Source: CAZEHJ01 sp964512485 (GTDB taxonomy: Bacteria > Bacteroidota > Rhodothermia > Rhodothermales > UBA10348). Taken from it: DNA of 25,069 bases. The stretch covers positions 1 to 25,069 of the forward strand of contig CAZEHJ010000056.1 in NCBI GenBank assembly GCA_964512485.1, read 5' to 3'. Below are positions 15,773 through 22,973 of this stretch, in pieces. The notes beneath the pieces were generated by a model. It saw only the letters and a program-made list of their open reading frames with translations, was not told where the DNA came from and made no database searches. A program made the position numbers and the translations under genes. The first letter of the stretch is position 1. Each line of letters starts with the position of its first letter.

Positions 15773-16909
15773 TCAGAACTTCTGCGCGGGAGAGTCAACG
15801 AAGGGATCGGTAAACGCCCTCCACGTGAAGCGTTCCCGGGCCTGAAGCGCACCGCTCGAAAGTCGCTCGATCATTCCCGGTTCGAAAAGTCGTTCCAGGG
15901 CGGCGCAAAGAGCAGTCGGATCCTCCGGCGCCACTATCAAACCGTCGACTTCGTGCCGGACCATTTCCGGGAGGCCGCCGACGCCGGTCACGACAACCGG
16001 TTTGCCGAAGTTGAAAGCCGTCTGGACCACACCACTCTGCGTCGCGCTGCGATATGGTTGAACGACCGCGTCGGCGGCCGAAAAATAGAATGCCACGTCT
16101 TCGTCAGGGATGTATTCGTCCACGATTGTAACCCGATCTGCCATTGAGTGCCGGTCGATGATCGACTGGCAAATGGAACGGTCTTCATACCACTCTCCCG
16201 CCACGACGAGGTGTCTTCCCGAATGTGCCTTACCCGCCATCGCCTCTAGCAGTATGTCGAGCCCTTTGTAGCGTCTAACAAGGCCGAAAAAGAGCAACAG
16301 GTCGTCATCTTCGTTCAGTCCGAGTCGTTCGCGTGCCTGCGACTTGTCCTTCACGTTTCCGAACTGCTCGTAGGTCGGGTGGGGATGAACATGCACTGCG
16401 GCATGGACTCCGGCCGCGATGAGATCCCTTTTTACCGTCTCTGAGAGCGCAACAAACAGGTCGCAATGCTTGAAAAACATGCGGTTCAACGCCTCGCCGA
16501 ATGGTTGGCGTTCATGGGGTCGGGCATTGTGAACGATGACGCTGATCTTGATTCCCGCATTGACCAGCCGTTTTGCCATCGAAGCGTATGCCGGAGCAAA
16601 AAAGGGCATCCAGTGCATGAATATGCACTCTTCAATCCCTTCCTGTATCAAGTGATCGGCAGCTTGGCGCCACGATGCTGGATTGATGGAGTCGATGAGA
16701 CGCGCCACTGATTTGCGTTTTGTTAGCCCTCCGGACTCCTGACTCTTGCCCGGAAACAGGATTCCGGGATATTGCCTGGTGAACGAGACGCCGGTGAGCT
16801 GGACGGAACGCTTCGAGAGATGCAGATGAAACTGCTCCGTGAACTGGGATATTCCACCTCTGAAGGGCGGATAGGGGCCAACAATGCCCATTTTTCTGAT
16901 GCCTGACAT
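15773..16909 (-). CDS. GT-B glycosyltransferase (family 4-like)
   Basis: The 378-residue protein has a GT-B layout: an N-terminal acceptor domain starting MGIVGPYPPFRGGISQFTEQ (7-26) with the usual glycine turn, and a C-terminal nucleotide-sugar domain with LLLFFGLVRRYKGLDILLEA (204-223), VVAGEW (235-240) and PYRSATQSGVVQTAFNFGKP (285-304). The classical E-x7-E motif of family 4 is replaced by the TQSG type, seen in a subset of these enzymes acting on envelope polysaccharides. The sugar and acceptor cannot be named. The ATG lies four bases after the stop of the family 2 enzyme and 28 bases before the methyltransferase, so the three are probably one operon. No signal peptide or membrane helix is evident, and it should act at the cytoplasmic side. 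Confidence 0.88.
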   Translation of the reverse strand: MSGIRKMGIVGPYPPFRGGISQFTEQFHLHLSKRSVQLTGVSFTRQYPGILFPGKSQESGGLTKRKSVARLIDSINPASWRQAADHLIQEGIEECIFMHWMPFFAPAYASMAKRLVNAGIKISVIVHNARPHERQPFGEALNRMFFKHCDLFVALSETVKRDLIAAGVHAAVHVHPHPTYEQFGNVKDKSQARERLGLNEDDDLLLFFGLVRRYKGLDILLEAMAGKAHSGRHLVVAGEWYEDRSICQSIIDRHSMADRVTIVDEYIPDEDVAFYFSAADAVVQPYRSATQSGVVQTAFNFGKPVVVTGVGGLPEMVRHEVDGLIVAPEDPTALCAALERLFEPGMIERLSSGALQARERFTWRAFTDPFVDSPAQKF

Positions 16910-16913
16910 GGAC

Positions 16914-17885
16914 TCAGTCTCTGTTTCGAAGGCGCGGAGGAAACTCCTGCGTGACGTGCACTCCTTCGAGGCGTTCCATGCGCGGAACCACGATCATCTG
17001 GCCGATCAGACCGGTCGTGAACATCTGAATTCCGACCAGAATCAACATGACACCCAACAACAAGAGAGGACGGTCACCAACCGGATTGCCGTACACGATC
17101 TTGTCGATGGATATCCAGAGACTGATCACAAAACCACCAATGAATGCGAGTGTACCCAGGCTGCCGAAAAAATGCATCGGACGAGAGGCGAACCGGGTCA
17201 TAAAAAAGACACTCAAAAGATCCAGAAAGCCCCTTAGATAGCGTTCAAAACCGAATTTCGTACGGCCGAACCGTCTCGGGTGGTGCTGAACCACTTTTTC
17301 TGTGATCCGCGTGTACCCTTCCCAGGCCGCCAGTAGCGGGATATAACGATGGAGCTCACCGTGCAGTCGGACCGATTTGACGACCTCATTGCGATAGGCT
17401 TTCAGCCCGCAATTGAAATCGTGGAGTGGAATGCCGGCGATGCGTCTCGTGACAAAGTTGAAAAACCGGCTCGGAAGGCGTTTGGAAATCGGATCCTGTC
17501 GTTTCTTTTTCCAGCCACTTACGAGGTCGTACCCTGTTTCGAGCAGCGCTATCAGACCAGGAATCTCGGCGGGATCATCCTGCAGGTCGGCGTCCATGGT
17601 GACCACATACTTTCCATCCGCTCGCTCAAATCCGAGAGCAAGTGCCGCTGACTTTCCGTAATTGCGCCTGAGCCGCATTCCGGCAAATCGCGAATCACGC
17701 TCGTGCATACTCTCGATCACTTCCCAACTGTCGTCGCTCGATCCATCATCGACAAACCAGACATTGAACGTGAAGCCGGCTCCGTCGCACACGCTCCGGA
17801 TGCGATCCACGAGTTCGGGAATCGACTCTTCTTCGTCGAGGACAGGGACGATGATACTCAGATCCGTTTCTGATCGATCGGTCAT
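16914..17885 (-). CDS. Family 2 glycosyltransferase of the DPM1/GtrB type, membrane-anchored
   Basis: This enzyme type moves a sugar from a nucleotide donor to a polyprenyl phosphate. The 323-residue protein has an N-terminal GT-A domain with LSIIVPVLDEEESI (9-22), FVDDGSSDDS (44-53), the metal-binding DAD at 98-100 followed by LQDDP (101-105), and DFNCGLKAYR (156-165). Two membrane helices follow at about 237-260 and 274-298, the GtrB/DPM1-like topology (ArnC and YfdH relatives). It is the first gene after the promoter candidate at 17909-17936 and begins 56 bases after gyrB. The two downstream genes suggest it loads a lipid carrier used by them; that link is inferred from the tight spacing. 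The exact sugar is unknown. Confidence 0.92.
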   Translation of the reverse strand: MTDRSETDLSIIVPVLDEEESIPELVDRIRSVCDGAGFTFNVWFVDDGSSDDSWEVIESMHERDSRFAGMRLRRNYGKSAALALGFERADGKYVVTMDADLQDDPAEIPGLIALLETGYDLVSGWKKKRQDPISKRLPSRFFNFVTRRIAGIPLHDFNCGLKAYRNEVVKSVRLHGELHRYIPLLAAWEGYTRITEKVVQHHPRRFGRTKFGFERYLRGFLDLLSVFFMTRFASRPMHFFGSLGTLAFIGGFVISLWISIDKIVYGNPVGDRPLLLLGVMLILVGIQMFTTGLIGQMIVVPRMERLEGVHVTQEFPPRLRNRD

Positions 17886-17901
17886 TTCTGAAACAGCAGG
17901 T

Positions 17902-17920
17902 TCGACGCATTATACGTCGA
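17902..17920. repeat. Six-base palindrome enclosing the TATAAT hexamer
   Basis: TCGACG (17902-17907) and CGTCGA (17915-17920) are perfect inverses around a seven-base centre that carries the TATAAT. This is the geometry of an operator placed on a -10 element. No matching regulator gene is recognised nearby. Confidence 0.4.
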
Positions 17921-17936
17921 TCCGGTCAAACGTCTA
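17909..17936 (-). promoter_or_regulatory. Candidate promoter for the glycosyltransferase operon
   Basis: A perfect TATAAT lies at 17909-17914 on the minus strand, 16 bases after TAGACG (17931-17936), which matches four of six -35 consensus bases. Transcription would begin about 15-20 bases before the family 2 glycosyltransferase ATG. The -10 lies inside the loop of the palindrome at 17902-17920. Confidence 0.45.
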
Positions 17937-17941
17937 TCTCT

Positions 17942-19882
17942 TTAAACATCGATGGTCGCATATTTGGCGTTCCGCTCGATGAACTTGCGTCGCGGCTCGA
18001 CAGCATCTCCCATCAGCGTACTGAAAATACGGTCGGCGGCGGCGGCGTCTTCAATCGTGACACGCTGCAGAAGCCGTGTATCCGGATTCATGGTTGTATC
18101 CCAGAGCTGATCCGGGTTCATTTCACCAAGACCCTTGTATCGCTGAACCGTGACTTTGGCACCTGAATCACCGGCAAGACGAGCTGCTGTTTCCTGCAAC
18201 TGGCTGTCTGTCCAGCAATATTCTTCCTGCTTGCCTCTTTTCGCCTTGTAGAGCGGTGGCTGCGCAATATAGATATATCCTGATTCGACCAGAATGCTCA
18301 TGTGGCGATACAGGAACGTCAAGAGCAATGTCCGGATATGGGCGCCATCGACATCGGCATCCGTCATGACAATGACCTTGTGGTAGCGCAGCTTTTCGGG
18401 CTCGAAGTCATACTCGCCCACTCCGAGTCCCGTACCCAGGGCGGTCACAATGTTCTTGATCTCCTCGTTGGCAAGCACCTTGTCCAGTCTGGCTTTTTCG
18501 ACATTCAGAATCTTGCCTCGAAGAGGTAGAATCGCCTGAAAATGTCGATCACGTGCCTGCTTGGCACTCCCACCGGCCGAATCACCCTCAACCAGATACA
18601 GCTCGCACTCTTCTGCATTTTTGGAAGAACAGTCTGCCAGCTTGCCAGGAAGGCCTCCACTTGAGAATGCGTTTTTTCGCTGAACGAGTTCGCGCGCCTT
18701 GCGGGCTGCGGCGCGCGCCTGAGCTGCCAGCACCACTTTGTCTACGATCCGTTTTGTCTCTTTCGGATGATCCTCGAGCCATTCGCCCAGTTTCTCCGAG
18801 ACCAGCGACTCAACAGCACCCTGAACTTCAGAGTTACCCAGCTTGGTTTTGGTCTGACCCTCGAACTGAGGTTCAGCCACCTTGATCGACAAAACGACCG
18901 TGATTCCCTCGCGGAAGTCATCGCCCGAAAGGTCCACCTTCACATTTTTGAGAAGGTTGTTCTTTTCCGCGTGATTCTTGAGCGTTCTGGTCAGCGCACG
19001 ACGAAAACCGGAAACATGCGTCCCGCCCTCGTGCGTGTTGATATTGTTGACGAAGGAAAGCACGTTCTCGGAGTACCCGCTGTTGTAGCGCATCGCCATC
19101 TCAACCGGTACGTCTGCATCTTCGTCTGCGATATAAATCGTTTCATCCTGAATGGGCGTACGGGCTTCATCGAGATAGTCCACAAATTCAACGATACCGC
19201 CTTCAAAGTGGTATTCGTCTTTCAGTCCATCGGCCTCGCGCAGATCCTCGATCGTTATGTACACTTGACGATTCAGATACGCCATCTCGCGCAGACGATC
19301 TGCCAGCGTATCGAATCGGAATTCAGTCGTCTGGAAAATGTCACCATCCGGCCAGAAGTGAACCAGCGTCCCGTTCGTTTCGTCGTCCGTCATCTTGCGG
19401 ATCTCTTCGACTGGGCCCTGCGGCTCACCAATAGCATATTCCTGCCTCCAGACCGACCCGTTTTTCCAGACGGTTGCTTCCAGCTTGTGAGACAGGGCAT
19501 TCACGCAGGAAACACCCACACCGTGAAGACCACCCGACACCTTGTACGTGTCTTTGTCGAATTTACCTCCGGCATGGAGCGTGGTCATGACCACCTCGAG
19601 AGCAGATCGCTTCTCAACGGGATGTAGATCCACCGGGATACCGCGACCGTTGTCACGGACCGAGACAGAACCGTCTTCGTGAATGATGACGTCTATACGA
19701 TCGCAGTGCCCTGCCAGAGCTTCGTCAACCGAGTTGTCCACCACCTCGTATACGAGATGATGCAAACCGCGTACACCGACATCGCCGATGTACATAGCTG
19801 GCCGCTTACGGACGGCTTCCAGACCTTCGAGTACCTGAATGTTGGAAGCGCCGTATTGCTTCTGAGCGTCCTTTTCTGCCAT
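17942..19882 (-). CDS. gyrB: DNA gyrase subunit B
   Basis: GyrB is the ATPase subunit of DNA gyrase, which introduces negative supercoils with GyrA. The 646-residue protein is the short form without the extra insert of enterobacterial GyrB. Its GHKL ATPase domain shows EVVDNSVDEALAG (46-58), DNGRGIP (77-83) and GGLHGVG (117-123), and the QTKTKLG lysine loop lies at 343-349. The TOPRIM region has VEGDSAGGSAKQARDRHFQA (431-450), PLRGKILNVEKAR (453-465) and DADVDGAH (508-515), and the tail motif QRYKGLGEMNPDQLW spans 580-594. GyrB is preferred over ParE because of the ILPLRGKILNVEKA form. It starts at the ATG at 19880-19882, preceded by a C-rich stretch with no Shine-Dalgarno sequence. The upstream gap is 192 bases and contains a palindrome. 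Confidence 0.98.
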   Translation of the reverse strand: MAEKDAQKQYGASNIQVLEGLEAVRKRPAMYIGDVGVRGLHHLVYEVVDNSVDEALAGHCDRIDVIIHEDGSVSVRDNGRGIPVDLHPVEKRSALEVVMTTLHAGGKFDKDTYKVSGGLHGVGVSCVNALSHKLEATVWKNGSVWRQEYAIGEPQGPVEEIRKMTDDETNGTLVHFWPDGDIFQTTEFRFDTLADRLREMAYLNRQVYITIEDLREADGLKDEYHFEGGIVEFVDYLDEARTPIQDETIYIADEDADVPVEMAMRYNSGYSENVLSFVNNINTHEGGTHVSGFRRALTRTLKNHAEKNNLLKNVKVDLSGDDFREGITVVLSIKVAEPQFEGQTKTKLGNSEVQGAVESLVSEKLGEWLEDHPKETKRIVDKVVLAAQARAAARKARELVQRKNAFSSGGLPGKLADCSSKNAEECELYLVEGDSAGGSAKQARDRHFQAILPLRGKILNVEKARLDKVLANEEIKNIVTALGTGLGVGEYDFEPEKLRYHKVIVMTDADVDGAHIRTLLLTFLYRHMSILVESGYIYIAQPPLYKAKRGKQEEYCWTDSQLQETAARLAGDSGAKVTVQRYKGLGEMNPDQLWDTTMNPDTRLLQRVTIEDAAAADRIFSTLMGDAVEPRRKFIERNAKYATIDV

Positions 19883-19987
19883 ATATGGGGGATTTCCGAA
19901 AGGAAATAGAGATGAGCTGGGATAGCCCGAAAAATACGAAAAACGGGGCTTCTAAGCGACTTTTTGACCCACCGTATGACACTTTTC

Positions 19988-20006
19988 CCGAATCATCATG
20001 ATTCGG
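19988..20006. repeat. Perfect eight-base palindrome between the CBS gene and gyrB
   Basis: CCGAATCA (19988-19995) and TGATTCGG (19999-20006) are exact inverses around a three-base loop. It lies about 70 bases after the stop of the CBS-ACT gene and about 105 bases before the gyrB ATG. Neither side has a clear T-run on the minus strand, so it is either a poor terminator for the CBS gene or a protein-binding site in the gyrB leader. Confidence 0.5.
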
Positions 20007-20074
20007 CTGGGACTCAGGCTCTGATCGGTTCCAAAGACCTTGGCCGAAGACCGAACAAAGTTGCCAGGCAAGGG

Positions 20075-20740
20075 CTACGCTTCGAGATAACGAAGGAATT
20101 CCTGTACGCGATCGAGCATATCCTCGGAGTCCTCTTCTTCGCCGAAAGCGGCAACGACTCGGTATCCGTTGTGCTCGAGCATATGACGGATGCGGGATGC
20201 GTCCTTAACGTTCAGTTTGATGGTCACGCCTACGACGCCTTCTTCATCCTGCAGCTCCTCCGTCGAGAGCGAAAGCACACGAACATCGTTCTGTTCGATC
20301 AAATAAATAACCTGACTCAGCGCGACATCGCGCTCATCGATCTCCAGAGCGACGATGGCGCCTGCTTTCTCGGTTGCCAGCATACGGGCGAAACGTTCGA
20401 AGAGATCATGACGACGCACCAGCCCCAAATACTTTCCTTCCTCCGTGAGAACAGGAATCGTTGTGAGGTTGTGGGCCATGATCACTTTCGTGACGTCAAA
20501 CACGTGTGTATTGGCCGAAATACTGACCGGTTCGGCGCCCAGAAGCGCATCGACCCGAACATCTGGAGAATCGGCGTCAAGCATCTGTTCTTCGGAAAGA
20601 ACACCCATCAGCTTTTTCGCTGCATCCACAACCGGTAAATGACGCACCCTGAGCTCCATGAGGAGGCCAAGGCCATACTCAACGGTATCGCCGGGTTTGA
20701 GCGGCGGCGTTGATACACTTATGAGTGATTCGACTGTCAT
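20075..20740 (-). CDS. CBS-pair and ACT-like domain protein (AcuB-like)
   Basis: The 221-residue soluble protein has two CBS motifs, about 8-58 (VRHLPVVDAAKKLMGVLSEE at 32-51) and 68-120 (LTTIPVLTEEGKYLGLVRRH at 92-111), followed by an ACT-like domain at about 126-200 (AIVALEIDERD, VIYLIEQNDVRVLSL, then MLEHNGYRVVAAFGE). This order matches AcuB-type proteins, in which CBS pairs bind adenosine nucleotides and ACT domains bind small ligands. The partner and the process controlled here are unknown; acetoin use should not be assumed. It lies 192 bases upstream of gyrB and 277 bases downstream of hflX, so it may be a separate unit. An acidic tail (FGEEEDSEDMLD) ends the protein. Confidence 0.85.
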   Translation of the reverse strand: MTVESLISVSTPPLKPGDTVEYGLGLLMELRVRHLPVVDAAKKLMGVLSEEQMLDADSPDVRVDALLGAEPVSISANTHVFDVTKVIMAHNLTTIPVLTEEGKYLGLVRRHDLFERFARMLATEKAGAIVALEIDERDVALSQVIYLIEQNDVRVLSLSTEELQDEEGVVGVTIKLNVKDASRIRHMLEHNGYRVVAAFGEEEDSEDMLDRVQEFLRYLEA

Positions 20741-21017
20741 TTGGTCTAATTGGCCCTTTTCATGACCATTCTCGTGAATACATGTTCGAAAGCTGCTGTG
20801 ATCGCATCAGAGAAAACCCTTGCCGGATCACATTTTGCTTCGTCACTATGCTTTAGACGATGCAATCGCCGTGCCGTTTCTACTACATACCCGCTCCTTG
20901 TATCAATTCACCCAATACTGACGACAAATTGCCGATGTTCGCTGCCGGCGATGTATCAGATTTACGGCAAATCCTTCCTAACCACAAGACATCCTCTGAT
21001 TCTGGCCCCCCTTCATC
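20741..21017. other. 277-base gap between hflX and the CBS-ACT gene
   Basis: I see no credible gene. A plus-strand open frame of 100 codons crosses into hflX in antisense and shows no motif. In the minus direction there is a good AAGGAG followed six bases later by ATG and immediately TAG, probably chance. No clear promoter or terminator could be assigned; a short CCCCT/AGGGG repeat overlaps the hflX stop but has no T-run. Confidence 0.7.
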
Positions 21018-22280
21018 CTAGGGGTCTGTGTCCAGATCTGCCTCTTCAATGATCTTCAAGTCGCGATATTTGGCGATTATGGGCTCTACGTCTTCCCTGT
21101 ATCGTGGCGCCACCCGGAAAGAAAGCCGCACAACGGCGTGTGCCTCATCTTCGTACGATGTTTGCGCCCAGGTGTAGTCTTCCGACAGGATTTCACCGAT
21201 GCGACGGAGGTACGCGACCGTTTTCTGATCGGTAACGGGCATAAGAAGCGTCTTCTCGATGAAGTCAGATTCGATCAACTCGATGAGCTTTTTCTTTAGT
21301 TCGACGAGGCCAATTCCGCGCAACGCAGATACAAACGCCGCATCCGGAAAATCCTGTTTCAGCGCTATGAGCTCCGCAGGGTCTTTGAGCGCATCGATCT
21401 TGTTGAAAATCAAAAGAGTCGGCTTCTCGTGCGAATCAAGTTCTTTCAGTGTCTCAAGAACGACACGTTTCTGTTCCTTGAATCCCCGATGTGACGCATC
21501 CAGAACATGAAGCAGGAGATCCGCCTCCCGCACCTCGTCGAGCGTGCTCTTGAAACTCTCAATCAGACGGTGTGGCAGCTTTCGAATGAAGCCAACCGTG
21601 TCCGATAAAAGGACTTGTTTGTTCTGGGCCACATAGACGACACGGGTTGTTGCATCGAGTGTCGCGAACAACCGGTCTTCGGCCAGCACGCTCGTATCTG
21701 CGAGCGCGTTCATCAGCGTGGATTTGCCCGCATTCGTATACCCTACGAGCGAAACCCGTGAATACTGATCCCTTCCCTTTCGCTGCGTCGTGCGCTGTTT
21801 GTCAATTTTCTGGAGCCGCTCCTTCAGCGTCGCTATCCGCATTCCGATCATGCGGCGGTCGGTTTCGATCTGCGTTTCACCCGGCCCGCGCATACCGATA
21901 CCCCCCTTCTGGCGACTGAGGTGAGTCCATTGACGGGTCAGTCTCGTTCTGAGGTATTCGAGCTGTGCCAGTTCAACCTGCGTTTTCGCCGTGGCGCTCC
22001 TCGCGTGACGTGCAAAGATGTCCAGGATGAGGGCGGAGCGATCGAGCAATTTGCATTCTGTGGCACGCTCAATATTTCTCAGCTGAATCGGACTCAGGTC
22101 ATCATCGAAAATGAGGAGATCGATTTCCTCATCTTTTACTCTCGCGCCAAGCTCTTCGACCTTTCCACTTCCGACGTAGGTCGCACCATTGATCTTCTGA
22201 ACCTGCGGGACGATCGTGTCCACTACTCGAGCGCCGGCCGTGTCCGCCAGGAGTGCGAGTTCCCTGATGGAATCGTCCAC
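21018..22280 (-). CDS. hflX: GTPase HflX
   Basis: HflX is a ribosome-associated GTPase that binds the 50S subunit and splits stalled ribosomes under stress. From the GTG at 22278-22280 there are 420 residues: an HflX N-terminal domain, a linker with GGIGMRGPGETQIETDRR (126-143), and a G domain with G1 GYTNAGKST (180-188), switch region LFATLDATTR (204-213), G3 DTVGF (227-231) and NKID. This start is the only standard codon available, but the same frame stays open for 35 more codons upstream, to an in-frame TAG at 22386-22388. That stretch encodes KAILVGVVTPGD, the conserved HflX beginning. The true start is therefore probably further up, perhaps an ATT at 22377-22379 preceded by AAAGG at nine bases. 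The gene would then lie 17 bases after the upstream membrane protein. Confidence 0.95.
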   Translation of the reverse strand: MDDSIRELALLADTAGARVVDTIVPQVQKINGATYVGSGKVEELGARVKDEEIDLLIFDDDLSPIQLRNIERATECKLLDRSALILDIFARHARSATAKTQVELAQLEYLRTRLTRQWTHLSRQKGGIGMRGPGETQIETDRRMIGMRIATLKERLQKIDKQRTTQRKGRDQYSRVSLVGYTNAGKSTLMNALADTSVLAEDRLFATLDATTRVVYVAQNKQVLLSDTVGFIRKLPHRLIESFKSTLDEVREADLLLHVLDASHRGFKEQKRVVLETLKELDSHEKPTLLIFNKIDALKDPAELIALKQDFPDAAFVSALRGIGLVELKKKLIELIESDFIEKTLLMPVTDQKTVAYLRRIGEILSEDYTWAQTSYEDEAHAVVRLSFRVAPRYREDVEPIIAKYRDLKIIEEADLDTDP

Positions 22281-22396
22281 GTCGTGCTTGTCATCCCCGG
22301 GCGTAACTACGCCGACCAGGATCGCCTTTTCAGGCTCCTTCTGCTTCGTATCGTAAAGTTGCGTCGCTTTGGCGGAAATAGGACTCTACCTTTAAT

Positions 22397-22957
22397 TCAA
22401 TTCTCAAGCGCTTTTCTGCGCATGATCGGATCGGCATAGTCTTCGATCTGAACGTCCAGCTTCGAGCGCACGAGTGCCCGGAATCGCTCCACTTCCTGAT
22501 GCGGCACCTGCATGTCCAGCCGCTTTCTTTCACCCACGAAATCCTGGTACATAAAGGCGAAATGGACCTTTTTGGCGCTCTCCACCTCGAAATAGTCTGA
22601 GATCTGTCCCCAACCGACCGCTTCTCCCGCAGAGCCACTCTCAGGAATCAGGCCATATTCGGTGACCACGACACTCGAGGACAGAACAACGGCCAGAAAC
22701 CACAGGAATCCACCGGTGAAATACCCCAGAAAGATCGAAGAGTCTACGACGGCGACGGTGTTTCTGGTATAGATCATGAACACCACGACGATGCCCATGA
22801 AAACCGTCGGCCACACGGGCAGGCTGCTGATTCGAGCAGAGTGCCAGGTCATTCGCACTCCTTTGATTCTGAGTCGCTGCATCAAAGTCATCGCCAGCAG
22901 GACTGCTGTCACTGCGACGAAGGAAAAGACCAGAACGGTATGTAGCGATTGAATCAA
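22397..22957 (-). CDS. Small membrane protein of unknown function
   Basis: I do not recognise a named family. The 186-residue protein has three hydrophobic segments, about 6-25, 48-63 and 75-98, followed by a soluble part of roughly 85 residues. That part (VVTEYGLIPESG, then VGWGQISDYFEVE and an RFRALVRSKLD helix) resembles the small beta-rich PH-like or DUF5673-type domains found after membrane helices. This is a weak resemblance based on pattern only. The start is TTG at 22955-22957; an in-frame TAA lies two codons further up, and later ATGs would cut into the first helix. It is 16 bases after the BatA-like gene and close to hflX, so the three probably share a transcript. Confidence 0.75.
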   Translation of the reverse strand: MIQSLHTVLVFSFVAVTAVLLAMTLMQRLRIKGVRMTWHSARISSLPVWPTVFMGIVVVFMIYTRNTVAVVDSSIFLGYFTGGFLWFLAVVLSSSVVVTEYGLIPESGSAGEAVGWGQISDYFEVESAKKVHFAFMYQDFVGERKRLDMQVPHQEVERFRALVRSKLDVQIEDYADPIMRRKALEN

Positions 22958-22973
22958 GTCGTCTTAAAAAATT

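Noticed and set aside
17909..17928. TTGACC nine bases before TATAAT, first read as a -35 element
   Set aside because: Nine bases is far too short a spacer; the weaker TAGACG at 16 bases is the better -35 candidate.
18767..19627. Long plus-strand open frame of 286 codons antisense to gyrB
   Set aside because: It lies wholly inside the conserved gyrB coding sequence; long antisense frames arise from codon bias, and its translation shows no recognisable domain.
20750..21052. Plus-strand 100-codon open frame between hflX and the CBS-ACT gene
   Set aside because: No motif, cysteine-rich odd composition, crosses antisense into hflX, and no other plus-strand gene is supported in the window.
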